NCBI RefSeq assembly: GCF_000224145.3
Contig: NW_004190416.2
Span: 186,001-250,000, forward strand
DNA from: Ciona intestinalis
Lineage: Eukaryota; Chordata; Ascidiacea; Phlebobranchia; Cionidae
DNA: 64,000 bases
Direction of reading: 5' to 3'
The notes below the pieces were generated by a model that was not told the origin of the DNA, searched no databases, and worked only from the letters and a program-made list of their open reading frames with translations. Below are positions 36,731 through 48,700 of the stretch, piece after piece. Numbering within the stretch: position 1 is the stretch's first letter; the number at the start of each line of letters is the position of its first letter. A program made the position numbers and the translations under genes.

Positions 36731-36781
36731 TATGTGTTTTTACCCAGGTCATAAGTAGCAAATATAACCAGATATAGCAAC

Positions 36782-39700
36782 ATGCAGAGCGCTTGCCCCC
36801 AGCAAATAGTCTGGGACCCTGCCGTGGTAGCTCCTCACCATTTTGTTGCACATCCTAGCCATGCAGGAGGGCTTGTCCATATCGCCCAGCATACCGGAGA
36901 GGGAAGCATCGGTGCTACAATGATGCAAGACATGAACGACAAAGCTTTAGCATCAGGTTACATGCAAATGAACCCGGCAATGGGCAGAGGTGTCACCCCT
37001 GTGTTTGTGAAAGCAAATGACGGATCAAACTGGTTTCTCCAGCATCATTATCCAGCGCCCCAAATGCCCATGGCGCCCCATCCTTACCCAGGGGTGCAGT
37101 ACGTCACATTCCAACCCCCTATGTCGACTATGGGTCACCTGAACCCCCTCCAGCCCCAGCATATACAAGTCAAACCAGGGGACGTGTTGGACCCCCACAG
37201 CGTTGGACGAACGGTCACTATGTCAGAGGTGAACCAACTTCTTCCACCGATCGAACCGAGAAATATTCTGATTCCGAAACGACGCAGTGGGCAAGGAAAT
37301 TGTAAGTTAAAAATATTTTTAGAATTGTAGGTAATTTGTAGTAATGAGCCGACTCGTCATTGTAGGGCGTAGGACTCTATATGGGTTAGAATGTGCATAT
37401 ACATTGTTGGGGTAATGTCAACTCATGCCTAAATTTCTAAGTTCCCTGGTGTGCTTTAATTGCCGTGGCACCTCACACATAAAAAAATACAGTTTTGGGT
37501 TTATAATGGGCAAACTTAGGCCAAATCCCGGGTCCCAGGGCATGCACTACCGTATAACCTTCACCGTATAGAATAGGCAAAATCTTTTTTATTAACGCCT
37601 TATTTTTAGCGCCTTATTATTTTTAACGGTTCTACGTTAGTGCATGCCTTTTTAACGCATTTTTAACGCCTTATTACACATTCTCTAAAACACCTTTTTT
37701 GCAGCCGTTGGTTTTTCCCGGGTGAGCAATGCTACCAACTGTGAAAGGTCGTTAAGAGGGAGCAACGTCGGTACGCGGAGACGAAGTCAGTCGTTTGAAA
37801 GCAACGAGAGTTCATTAGCCGGTGAGTTGTTTTATATAATTTTATCCTGTTTTTGCAGAGGATTTATTGTGACACATAACGCTAGTAAACAGATATATTC
37901 CAATTTTTAAATATTTTTTCACAAAGTAACATACGTGGTAACTTTAGATGTATGAACCAAAACAACCATGTTGTAACGACTGTCGTTTTCCCACTACGCG
38001 GGGATAAATAAATTACATTGATTTATTCGATCAAAAAGATTTAACCTTGAAGAATATTAAAAAACACATAAAATCTATAATGTGTCCTACGGTGTGATAC
38101 GCCATTTCCCGGGTATAGGCCAGTATTGGCTGCTATCCCAAAAACACATCTACAAAAAGGGAATACACAACGAGTTGTTTGAAGCCTGTTCCCGCAAACC
38201 GCCTATTGATTTGAATTAGGGGGCGCTGATTCCTATTGAGTTGGCCTATGTAGCAATTTAAACTTAAAATCAGGGCTCGATATTTAACAATAAAGCATTT
38301 AAAACTAATTCAGACACCAAATCAATCCAATTTCAAAGTGTCTTGCAAATACTCCTGGCTGAATTTTTAGGTTCTCTACAAACTATAATAAAATTCGCAT
38401 ACGCCAAAGCAGTTAAATATATAGTAGGGTGGGAAAAGATGAGACACCTGTTCATTCTATTTTCTCGTTCAATTTTGTAGTAAACAAAGAACATTCAAAT
38501 AATTATAAAACCGTATCCTCGCGACTCCAATAGACCGTTGTTAATTGTTTAAAACACCATCAGGATATTTGGATAGTATGTGCTAAAGCTGTCCCGTTTT
38601 ATTGCAACCTGGGTTCAAAGTGTCTCGCTACAACGCTACTTAAACATTTACCAAGCTTCCGGAGCGGCGTACCGAGTTTCTTATCTTCTATCATAAACAC
38701 AATTAGGTGAATTATAACAGCCACTTAAGCCCACGATACACAGTGTGTTGCTTTTTATTATTTTATGTGAAGGTTATTTGCGGTAAGGCCAAAGTACCGT
38801 GTAATTTTTGCCCAATGGGAAAACAATGCTAATTTAAAAATAATATGTTAACAAATAACAGATGCTTTATATTTCAAAGCAATTGAGTTGTGATTATTTT
38901 AAACGGATATGTTTAACATATTATGCGTATTTGATCAAGGAATACGTTATTGTATATTAAAATGGCGTCTTAAAGAATGTTCTCTTATTTTTAGATGACT
39001 TCAATTTCAAACGTTTTTTTTGGGCAAGAGTAATACAAGTATATAGTAGGGTTGGAGAAGATGGGACACCTTTGGCACATACTATTACATCCTGATCGTG
39101 TTTTAATCAATTAACAACGGTCATTGGGAGCCCTGAGGTTTAATAATTTAATTTAATAATTCAATGAGGATATGGTTTAAAAATAAAATTTGAATGTTCT
39201 TTGTTCACTACCAAATGGGATGAGAAAATAGAATGAAATGAGTCCCATCTCCCCCTACCCTACTATATGTAAAATATATCGATTGCATTTGGCTGTCGAG
39301 TACTTCAAATGTTGATTGTTTCCAACTCAGCGGTCGCTAATGGGTTGTACAAATTATCAGTCAATATAATTTCGCAATACATGCAACAGCGGGGACGAGT
39401 TGTGCAACAAATTCACATACGGGCACGGTAGTATATATATAGGAGTCCATGTTATAATTAATATAGTAGCGGCGAAATTAAATATATCTAAAGAATTATA
39501 TAACCGTATCCTCACGACTTAAAGATCGTTGTTAATTGCTAAAAACACGATTGGAAAATATGCCCCCCCCCCCAAAAAAAAAAACAACAGTAAAGTAGGT
39601 TGGGGGGAATGGGACACCTTTTTATTCTGTTTTCTCGCCCCATTTGGTATTAAACAAAGAACATTCAAAGAATTATACAACTGTATCTTCACGACTCCCA

Positions 39701-42700
39701 TATACCTTTGTTAATTGTTTAAGACATCATCAGGATAATTATATATTATGTGCTAAAAGTGTTCCCTCTTCCGACCCCCTTATACCTTGAATTTTAATAT
39801 AACCGTTTAAATCTGTATTGCAGGTAATGGGTTCCAAATCCCGTTGAAAAAATCCAGCCATTCAGCAATGCCAGTTATTGAGGCGACAGTTGAACGCATG
39901 GAAGGCGTTGGATGCAGAATTCCTGACCCGATACAACAACGTAGTGTGACTGATATATTGGAATATTATTTCTCCGACGATCGCTTGTCCAGAAATGGTT
40001 ATTTATTGAAACAGGTGAGTCCCTTCAGCGGATTGTCCATGTTATTGCGAAGGTTGTTTGCTTAGTATTGGGTTTATAAAAGATTGGACGCATAATATAA
40101 ATAATATGTAACTAATAATGAACGTCACTTATTTATCTTCGCGTGACGGGAAAAAGACAAGCGTTATAACACGGGTGTTTTGTTTCATATNNNNNNNNNN
40201 NNNNNNNNNNNNNNNNNNNNNNNNNNNNNNNNNNNNNNNNNNNNNNNNNNNNNNNNNNNNNNNNNNNNNNNNNNNNNNNNNNNNNNNNNNNNNNNNNNNN
40301 NNNNNNNNNNNNNNNATATTTTTGGTGAATTAATTTTTATGTGTTTTTACCCAGGGTCATGAGGTAGCAAATAGAACCAGATATAGCGAACATGCAGAGC
40401 GCTTGCCCCCAGCGAAATAGTCTGGGACCCTGCCGTGGTAGCTCCTCACCATTTTGTTGCACATCCTAGCCATGCAGGAGGGCTTGTCCATATCGCCCAG
40501 CATACCGGAGAGGGAAGCATCGGTGGTACAATGATGCAAGACATGAACGACAAAGCTGTTAGCATCAGGTTACATGCAAATGAACCCGGCAATGGGCAGA
40601 GGTCTGGCCCCTGTGTTTGTGAAAGCAAATGACGGATCAAACTGGTTTCTCCAGCATCATTATCCAGCGCCCCAAATGCCCATGGCGCCCCATCCTTACC
40701 CAGGGGTGCAGTACGTCACATTCCAACCCCCTATGTCGACTATGGGTCACCTGAACCCCCTCCAGCCGCAGCATATACAAGTCAAACCAGGGGACGTGTT
40801 GGACCCCCACAGCGTTGGACGAACGGTCACTATGTCAGAGGTGAACCAACTTCTTCCACCGATCGAACCGAGAAATATTCTGATTCCGAAACGACGCAGT
40901 GGGCAAGGAAATTGTAAGTTAAAAATATTTTTAGAATTGTAGGTAATTTGTAGTAATGAGCTGACTCGTCATTGTAGGGCGTAGGACTCTATATGGGTTA
41001 GAATGTGCATATACATTGTTGGGGTAATGTCAACTCATGCCTAAATATCTAAGTTCCCTGGTGTGCTTTAATTGCCGTGGCACCTCACACATAAAAAAAT
41101 ACAGTTTTGGGTTTATAATGGGCAAACTTAGGCCAAATCCCGGGTCCCAGGGCATGCACTACCGTATAACCTTCACCGTATAAAATAGGCAAAATCTTTT
41201 TTTATTAACGCCTTATTTTTAACGCCTTATTATTTTTAACGGTTCTACGGTAGTGCATGCCTTTTTAACGCATTTTAACGCCTTATTACACATTCTCTAA
41301 AACACCTTTTTTGCAGCCGTTGGTTTTTCCCGGGTGAGCAATGCTACCAACTGTGAAAGGTCGTTAAGAGGGAGCAACGTCGGTACGCGGAGACGAAGTC
41401 AGTCGTTTGAAAGCAACGAGAGTTCATTAGCAGGTGAGTTGTTTTATATAATTTTATCCTGTTTTCTCAGAGGATTTATTGTGACACATAACGCAAGTAA
41501 ACAGATATATTCCAATTTTTAAATATTTTTTCACAAAGTAACATACGTGGTAACTTTAGATGTATGAACCAAAACAACCATGTTGTAACGACTGTCGTTT
41601 TCCCACTACGCGGGGATAAATAAATTACATTGATTTATTCGATCAAAAAGATTTAACCTTGAAGAATATTAAAAAACACATAAAATCTATAATGTGTCCT
41701 ACGGTGTGATACGCCATTTCCCGGGTATAGGCCAGTATTGGCTGCTATCCCAAAAACACATCTACAAAAAGGGAATACACAACGAGTTGTTTGAAGCCTG
41801 TTCCCGCAAACCGCCTATTGATTTGAATTAGGGGGCGCTGATTCCTATTGAGTTGGCCTATGTAGCAATTTAAACTTAAAATCAGGCTCGATATTTAACA
41901 ATAAAGCATTTAAAACTAATTCAGACACCAAATCAATCCAATTTCAAAGTGTCTTGCAAATACTCCTGGCTGAATTTTTAGGTTCTCTACAAACTATAAT
42001 AAAATTCGCATACGCCAAAGCAGTTAAATATATAGTAGGGTGGGAAAAGATGAGACACCTGTTCATTCTATTTTCTCGTTCAATTTTGTAGTAAACAAAG
42101 AACATTCAAATAATTATAAAACCGTATCCTCGCGACTCCAATAGACCGTTGTTAATTGTTTAAAACACCATCAGGATATTTGGATAGTATGTGCTAAAGC
42201 TGTCCCGATATATTGCAACCTGGGTTCAAAGTGTCTCGCTACAACGCTACTTAAACATTTACCAAGCTTCCGGAGCGGCGTACCGAGTTTCTTATCTTCT
42301 ATCATAAACACAATTATGTGAATTATAACAGCCACTTAAGCCCACGATACACAGTGTGTTGCTTTTTATTATTTTATGTGAAGGTTATTTGCGGTAAGGC
42401 CAAAGTACCGTGTAATTTTTGCCCAATGGAAAACAATGCTAATTTAAAAATAATATGTTAACAAATAACAGATGCTTTATATTTCAAAGCAATTGAGTTG
42501 TGATTATTTTAAACGGATATGTTTAACATATTATGCGTATTTGATCAAGGAATACGTTATTGTATATTAAAATGGCGTCTTAAAGAATGTTCTCTTATTT
42601 TTAGATGACTTCAATTTCAAACGTTTTTTTTGGGCAAGAGTAATACAAGTATATAGTAGGGTTGGAGAAGATGGGACACCTTTGGCACATACTATTACAT

Positions 42701-45700
42701 CCTGATCGTGTTTTAATCAATTAACAACGGTCATTGGGAGCCCTGAGGTTTAATAATTTAATTTAATAATTCAATGAGGATATGGTTTAAAAATAAAATT
42801 TGAATGTTCTTTGTTCACTACCAAATGGGATGAGAAAATAGAATGAAATGAGTCCCATCTCCCCCTACCCTACTATATGTAAAATATATCGATTGCATTT
42901 GGCTGTCGAGTACTTCAAATGTTGATTGTTTCCAACTCAGCGGTCGCTAATGGGTTGTACAAATTATCAGTCAATATAATTTCGCAATACATGCAACAGC
43001 GGGGACGAGTTGTGCAACAAATTCACATACGGGCACGGTAGTATATATATAGGAGTCCATGTTATAATTAATATAGTAGCGGCGAAATTAAATATATCTA
43101 AAGAATTATATAACCGTATCCTCACGACTTAAAGATCGTTGTTAATTGCTAAAAACACGATTGGAAAATATGCCCCCCCCCCCAAAAAAAAAAACAACAG
43201 TAAAGTAGGTTGGGGGGAATGGGACACCTTTTTATTCTGTTTTCTCGCCCCATTTGGTATTAAACAAAGAACATTCAAAGAATTATACAACTGTATCTTC
43301 ACGACTCCCATATACCTTTGTTAATTGTTTAAGACATCATCAGGATAATTATATATTATGTGCTAAAAGTGTTCCCTCTTCCGACCCCCTTATACCTTGA
43401 ATTTTAATATAACCGTTTAAATCTGTATTGCAGGTAATGGGTTCCAAATCCCGTTGAAAAAATCCAGCCATTCAGCAATGCCAGTTATTGAGGCGACAGT
43501 TGAACGCATGGAAGGCGTTGGATGCAGAATTCCTGACCCGATACAACAACGTAGTGTGACTGATATATTGGAATATTATTTCTCCGACGATTGCTTGTCC
43601 AGAAATGGTTATTTATTGAAACAGGTGAGTCCCTTCAGCGGATTGTCCATGTTATTGCGAAGGTTGTTTGCTTTGTATGGGGTTTATAAAAGATTGGACG
43701 CATAATATAAATAATATGTAACTAATAATGAATGTAACTTATTTGTCATCTCGTGAGAAAAGACAAACGTTATAACACGGGTGTTTTGTTTCATATACCT
43801 CGTGCCATTCCATGATTTTGTCCTCATTCATCGACCCGTTTTGTAGTAAACAAAGAATAATTTCAAAAATACTAGGATTTTGTGCTATATTTAAATATAG
43901 TATAGGTTGCGGTATGATAATCCATGGTTTTATGCTCTTTTATCGTCCTATTGAAGATAACGACTGAGGAACAAATCTGGATTTTTTTCGCATATACAGT
44001 AGGGTGGGGGAAGATGGGACACCTTTGGCACGTAATATCCAAATATCCTGACAGTGTTTTGAAATAGTAGCACCAGTCTATGGGAGTTGTAAGGATACGG
44101 TTTTATAAACCTTTGAATTTTCTTTGTTTACGCCCAAACGGGACGAGAAAATAGAATAAAAAGGTGTCCCATCTTCCCCACCCTACTCTATAATATAAAA
44201 GGTTCGTTCTACACAAAACTGAACAAACATCGACGCTTAGTGGGTGTAAATTTCACCGAAAACGACTGGAAACTGTCGTGTCGTCGACCATTTACATCGA
44301 TGTGGTCGTAAATCACTGCATGACCGATCTATTACTTAGATAGGAGAACAAACAAAACCTATGGTCACTATTTGTGTTGTCTGTACATGATAAACGTGAT
44401 ATTCCATAGGTTGGGGTCAAATGGCCGATGTTTTGAACCTGTTTTCTTTTGGTAGACTCCCATAGACCGTTGTTAATTGTTTAAAACACGATCAGGATAT
44501 TTAGATACAATGTGCAAAAGGTGTCCCGTCTTCACCATCCTAGTAAATCCGCATACTTACGACTTTAATAGACCATTGTTAAATGTTAAAAACACGACAA
44601 GAAAATATGGGTTAAGCGGTATTCATACCACAGTAATATATAGTAGTGGGGTGTGGAAAGATGGGACACCTTTTTATTCTATTTTCTCTTTTAATTTAGT
44701 AGTAAACAAAGAACATTTAAATAATTATAAAACCGTATGCTCACGACTCCCATAAACCGTTGTTACTTGTTTAAAAAACGATCAGGATATTCGAATATTA
44801 TGTACAAAAGGTGTCCCGTCTTACCCCACAGTACTAGATTATTGTTTCTAATTTCCGCTTTTTGAAATGACGTCATTTGTTCTAGTTAATTTAAAAGAAG
44901 CTTTATGTTTTGATTAAAGGTCACCAGTTGTGTGTAGACGTGGGAGTTATTACTAACGTCATATAATACGCCATAACACATATATGCTATTTGCGCGAAG
45001 AAATGAAAATATTATTATACCTGTTTACGGTAAACGTGCGCATTGGCTAAAAATATACAGTGTTTTACGTATAGCTTATAACAATAATAAACAAAATTAG
45101 GTAAAAGTATTTTATTTTTAAATAATCACAAATATGATTCTGTCACATGTTGATTTTTTAAAAATACGGTGTCCAAAAAGAAGCTTTAAATATGATATAA
45201 AACTATTTTGGGAGATCAAAGCAGATTTTTTGTTTTGCAATTTGTTTCTATACAAAGTGGTCTATACTCCATAGCTTTCTAAATATTGTTGTACATGGTT
45301 CATACCTCGGGGGGATCTATCCTTTTATGTTTACTACTAAAATTTAATTAAAATTACACTCAATTTTAACTAAACAGTCTTTTCATAAAATTATCTATAA
45401 ATTTTTAAATAATCATATAGTGGTGCACGTCCAAAGGTTTAAAACGCGATTCTATTTTATTTATTTCAAACTCGAGTCATTTTTAACAGAACAGTATCCA
45501 GTCGTAGGCTACTTGACTAGCAGGGAATCGATTTAAGACGGATTTTCAATTGAATTTTTTTAACATGACACGTTACAAGTGGGGGCGTTCGATTCGCTTG
45601 TTTGGTGTTGAATAATATCGACGAAAAAAATCTTTAAATTATTTATGCTGGCCTATTGTGTGTTGTAGGCAACTTCATTAGGCTTATCAAGATCATAAAT

Positions 45701-48700
45701 TTCCAATGAATTATTTATTTTGAAATAAAAATACTCGAACTAAGACACGCCGGATTATAAGGGAGCCACTTGATGTTTAATAATCCGAGGAGTCGTTAAA
45801 ATTAAGCTGACAAGGTCTATTGAAAGGTCTTTCGCAACATCAATAACAATGGTTCTTAACCCTTGAATTATTTTTTAGTTATACTGTAAAAAATAGAACA
45901 CACAAAATTACATACTATAGGGAACTCGTAACCGGACACGAGGTGTATTTAACAGACCACCAGTGTTATAACTTTTGTTGCCCCGCAAGAATAAATAAAT
46001 GACAATTATTCCTTCAAACAACTTTTGTATTTAAAGTTATCGACGTAAATTTATTTTTAGCGTTTTTAAAGTTTCAGATTTTATAAACGATTAATTTCTT
46101 TGCCCACAACGTGGTGTAGTATGGTGAAGAAGATGGGACATTTTTGGCACGTAACATCCAAATATCCGAATCTGTTTTAAACAGGTGGCAATTAACGGTC
46201 TATGGGAGCCTTGAGGATAAGGTTTTATAATTCTTTGATTATTCTTTGTTTACTACCAAATGGAACGAGAAAATAGAATGAAAAGGTGTCCCATCTTACC
46301 CCACTCTACTATAATAGCTGCCTTTACCTGTCCATTCCCAATACTTGAAGAATATGAATCTTTCTCGTTATTGTAATTAAAGTTATAAATAGATTTTAGA
46401 TTACGGAAAACAATTTACAAATGTTTCCGATAATTTGAATTCATAAAATTTTCGTGACCTTATTTGAAGAAATAAAAATTTATGTAATTCAGTTCGGCGA
46501 ACGGTCGGGGAATTACCCACGGTTCAATGATTGATAAATGTTATGAACTGGACTAAATACACGTACAGAGCCAATTGTGCGAAGCCATGTTTATGAAATA
46601 TATTGTCGCCCTATACATTTTGATTTTCTATCTTTTAGAAACGGGTTCAAATTATAAATTGTCCGAAACTGGTAACGCTGATATATGTAATTAAAGTACT
46701 GTGGGGATAAATAGATACAGTTAGCACATAATATCCTATATAGTTCTTTTTAGGTCGCGATGATACGGTTATATATTTCTGTAAATATTGTTTTTTATCA
46801 AATAGAATGATGAAAAGATAATGAAAACATGGGCCATCTTACCCCAACCTATATTATTTAAATGTTTAAAAGAGCATTGTCTTTTCTACAAATTACAAAT
46901 CTAAAAATGACTGATTTATTTTACATTTTGTTTATTTAATTTATGATTTAGATTTCACAAAACGAAGAAGGATACGTAAGCATCAAAAGAATTGCCGCCC
47001 TCAAACGGATGAAATCTTTAACACGAGATATCCGCACGGTGGTGTATTGTGCTCGCTTGTCAGAAAAGCTGGAGTTGAGCGAAGACACCATGATGGTAAT
47101 GTATAAGGAGTTATCTAGGTGTATAAGAATACACTCATGTTATAACTTAACAGTGAGCATGAGGTGTGTAAATACACCATGTGTGTCTGGTGTATAAGAA
47201 GACACTCATGTTATAACTCAACAGTAAGCATGAGGTGTGTAAATACACCATGTGTGTCTGGTGTATAAGAAGACACCCATGTTATAACTTAACAGTGAGC
47301 ATGAGGTGTGTAAATACACCATGTGTGTCTGGTGTATAAGAAGACACTCATGTTATAACTCAACAGTAAGCATGAGGTGTATAAATACACCATGTGTGTC
47401 TGGTGTATAAGAAGACACCCATGTTATAACTTGACAGTGAGCATGAGGTGTATAAATACACCATGTGTTTCTGGTGTATAAGAAGACACTCATGTTATAA
47501 ATCAACAATTATCAGAAGGTACACAAAAACGAAAACGCCTATATTTTATCACCGAGCAATAAACAGAAAAATTCGTTTTATTTTCAGATCCGTCGTAAGC
47601 AACCCTTACCAAGTAGCTTGGAACCGCCCCGCCTTATAAGAACAGTGATCGCTATTAACTTACCACTCCCAATACCTACTGTAGAGTCTGTAACCTCACT
47701 GTTTTCTATATATGGCGATCTTGCCCAGGTTCGGGTCTTGAAACCGGGAAAGACGTTGCCACCGTATTTGAGGGACTACACCGCGGTATGTATCTATTAT
47801 AGACTGGCTCAACTATTAATATCTTTAGGGTGTCAGCTATTTTAAAATAATGGAAGTTGGGACTGATAAGTCTTGGGTGCTGGTATTGATTTACCACGTT
47901 GAGGCATGCCATGGGGCCTGGGGTTAGGCCAGAGCTTGCTTATTGGTCAGGCCAGCATATACAAATGGTTGTCGAACACAAAAAAATGTTTTATAAAAAC
48001 AAGTTAAGTGTAGATTACTTTATATCGTTATATATGGTATGTTTAATTTCCGAAAATTATTCTTTATGAGATGGACCATTTATGGCCTTTATCCCAGGTG
48101 ACATAATTCGACCTTTACCTATATATTAGACCTTTACCTACATGTATAGTAGAAAGATAAGGTGCACTGGCTTGACATTGAGTGACAAGACTTGTCAATT
48201 AAACTTACATTATTATCTACATATACAGTGGGTGCCTGACCTCGGCAAAGAATATTGTGGTCTTATTGAATTCGAAACGCAAGAAGAAGCGCAAGGTGCT
48301 TGTAGAGAGATAAATATGAAGAATCGAGATTTCAACAGCTTACGTGTAGCACTACTGAAGCCAGGGGCAAGGCTTCGTCGAACTTTGTATAGAAAATATA
48401 AGGGAGAAGGTGAGTGTGAATACGACCATATTAAAAAAGATGTAATAAATGAATTTATCCTTGAGTGGATTTTTATAACGATTTTTTATGTTTCTGCAAT
48501 GTGTGACTGACGAGCTATATCACAATGGTATCAGCATCGAGCTTCGTACCCGACGGCTAAAGATTACACACTTATCTATACTGAAATATAGTAGGATGGG
48601 GGAAGATGGGACACCTTTTCATTCGATTTTCTCGTACATTTTGATTGTAAACAAAGAACATTCAAGGAATTATAAAACCTTGTCCTTGCTACTTTCACAG

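Larger units (their letters stand above)
26962..36781. other. Intergenic region TTC39 / LARP6
   Basis: About 9.8 kb with no supportable gene. It holds at least nine MITE copies, SINE pieces, a local tandem duplication (29475-29755), a CpG-rich repeat-poor block (30360-31750), one arm of a long inverted repeat (33838-34035) and the probable LARP6 promoter zone near 35830-36020. Possible TTC39 polyadenylation signal AATAAA at 26978-26983. Confidence 0.55.
36708..40190. other. Copy A of an assembly overlap (matches 40316-43797)
   Basis: This 3.48-kb segment is almost identical to the segment that starts directly after the N-run, at an offset of about 3610 bp. It ends exactly at the N-run, on gggtgttttgtttcatat, while the second copy continues through the same words at about 43780-43797. 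Differences are few and concentrated near the contig edges. Both copies contain the same MITE and SINE insertions, so the doubling is very recent or, more likely, artificial. Confidence 0.93.

Noticed and set aside
40118-40362. Open frames running through the N-run
   Set aside because: Unknown bases cannot support an open frame, and the flanking codons are a SINE tail and an intron.
40392-43624. A second, paralogous LARP6 gene
   Set aside because: The copy is bounded by the assembly gap, shares all repeat insertions with the first and lacks exons 4-7, so an unmerged overlap explains it better.
45848-45875. Second hAT terminus pairing with 32064
   Set aside because: caatggttcttaacccttga resembles a hAT end, but orientation, distance and the lack of matching subterminal sequence do not support a single element.
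47119-47512. CRISPR-like array
   Set aside because: The whole 71-bp unit is repeated without unique spacers, it sits in a eukaryotic intron, and no cas genes exist here. It is a satellite.
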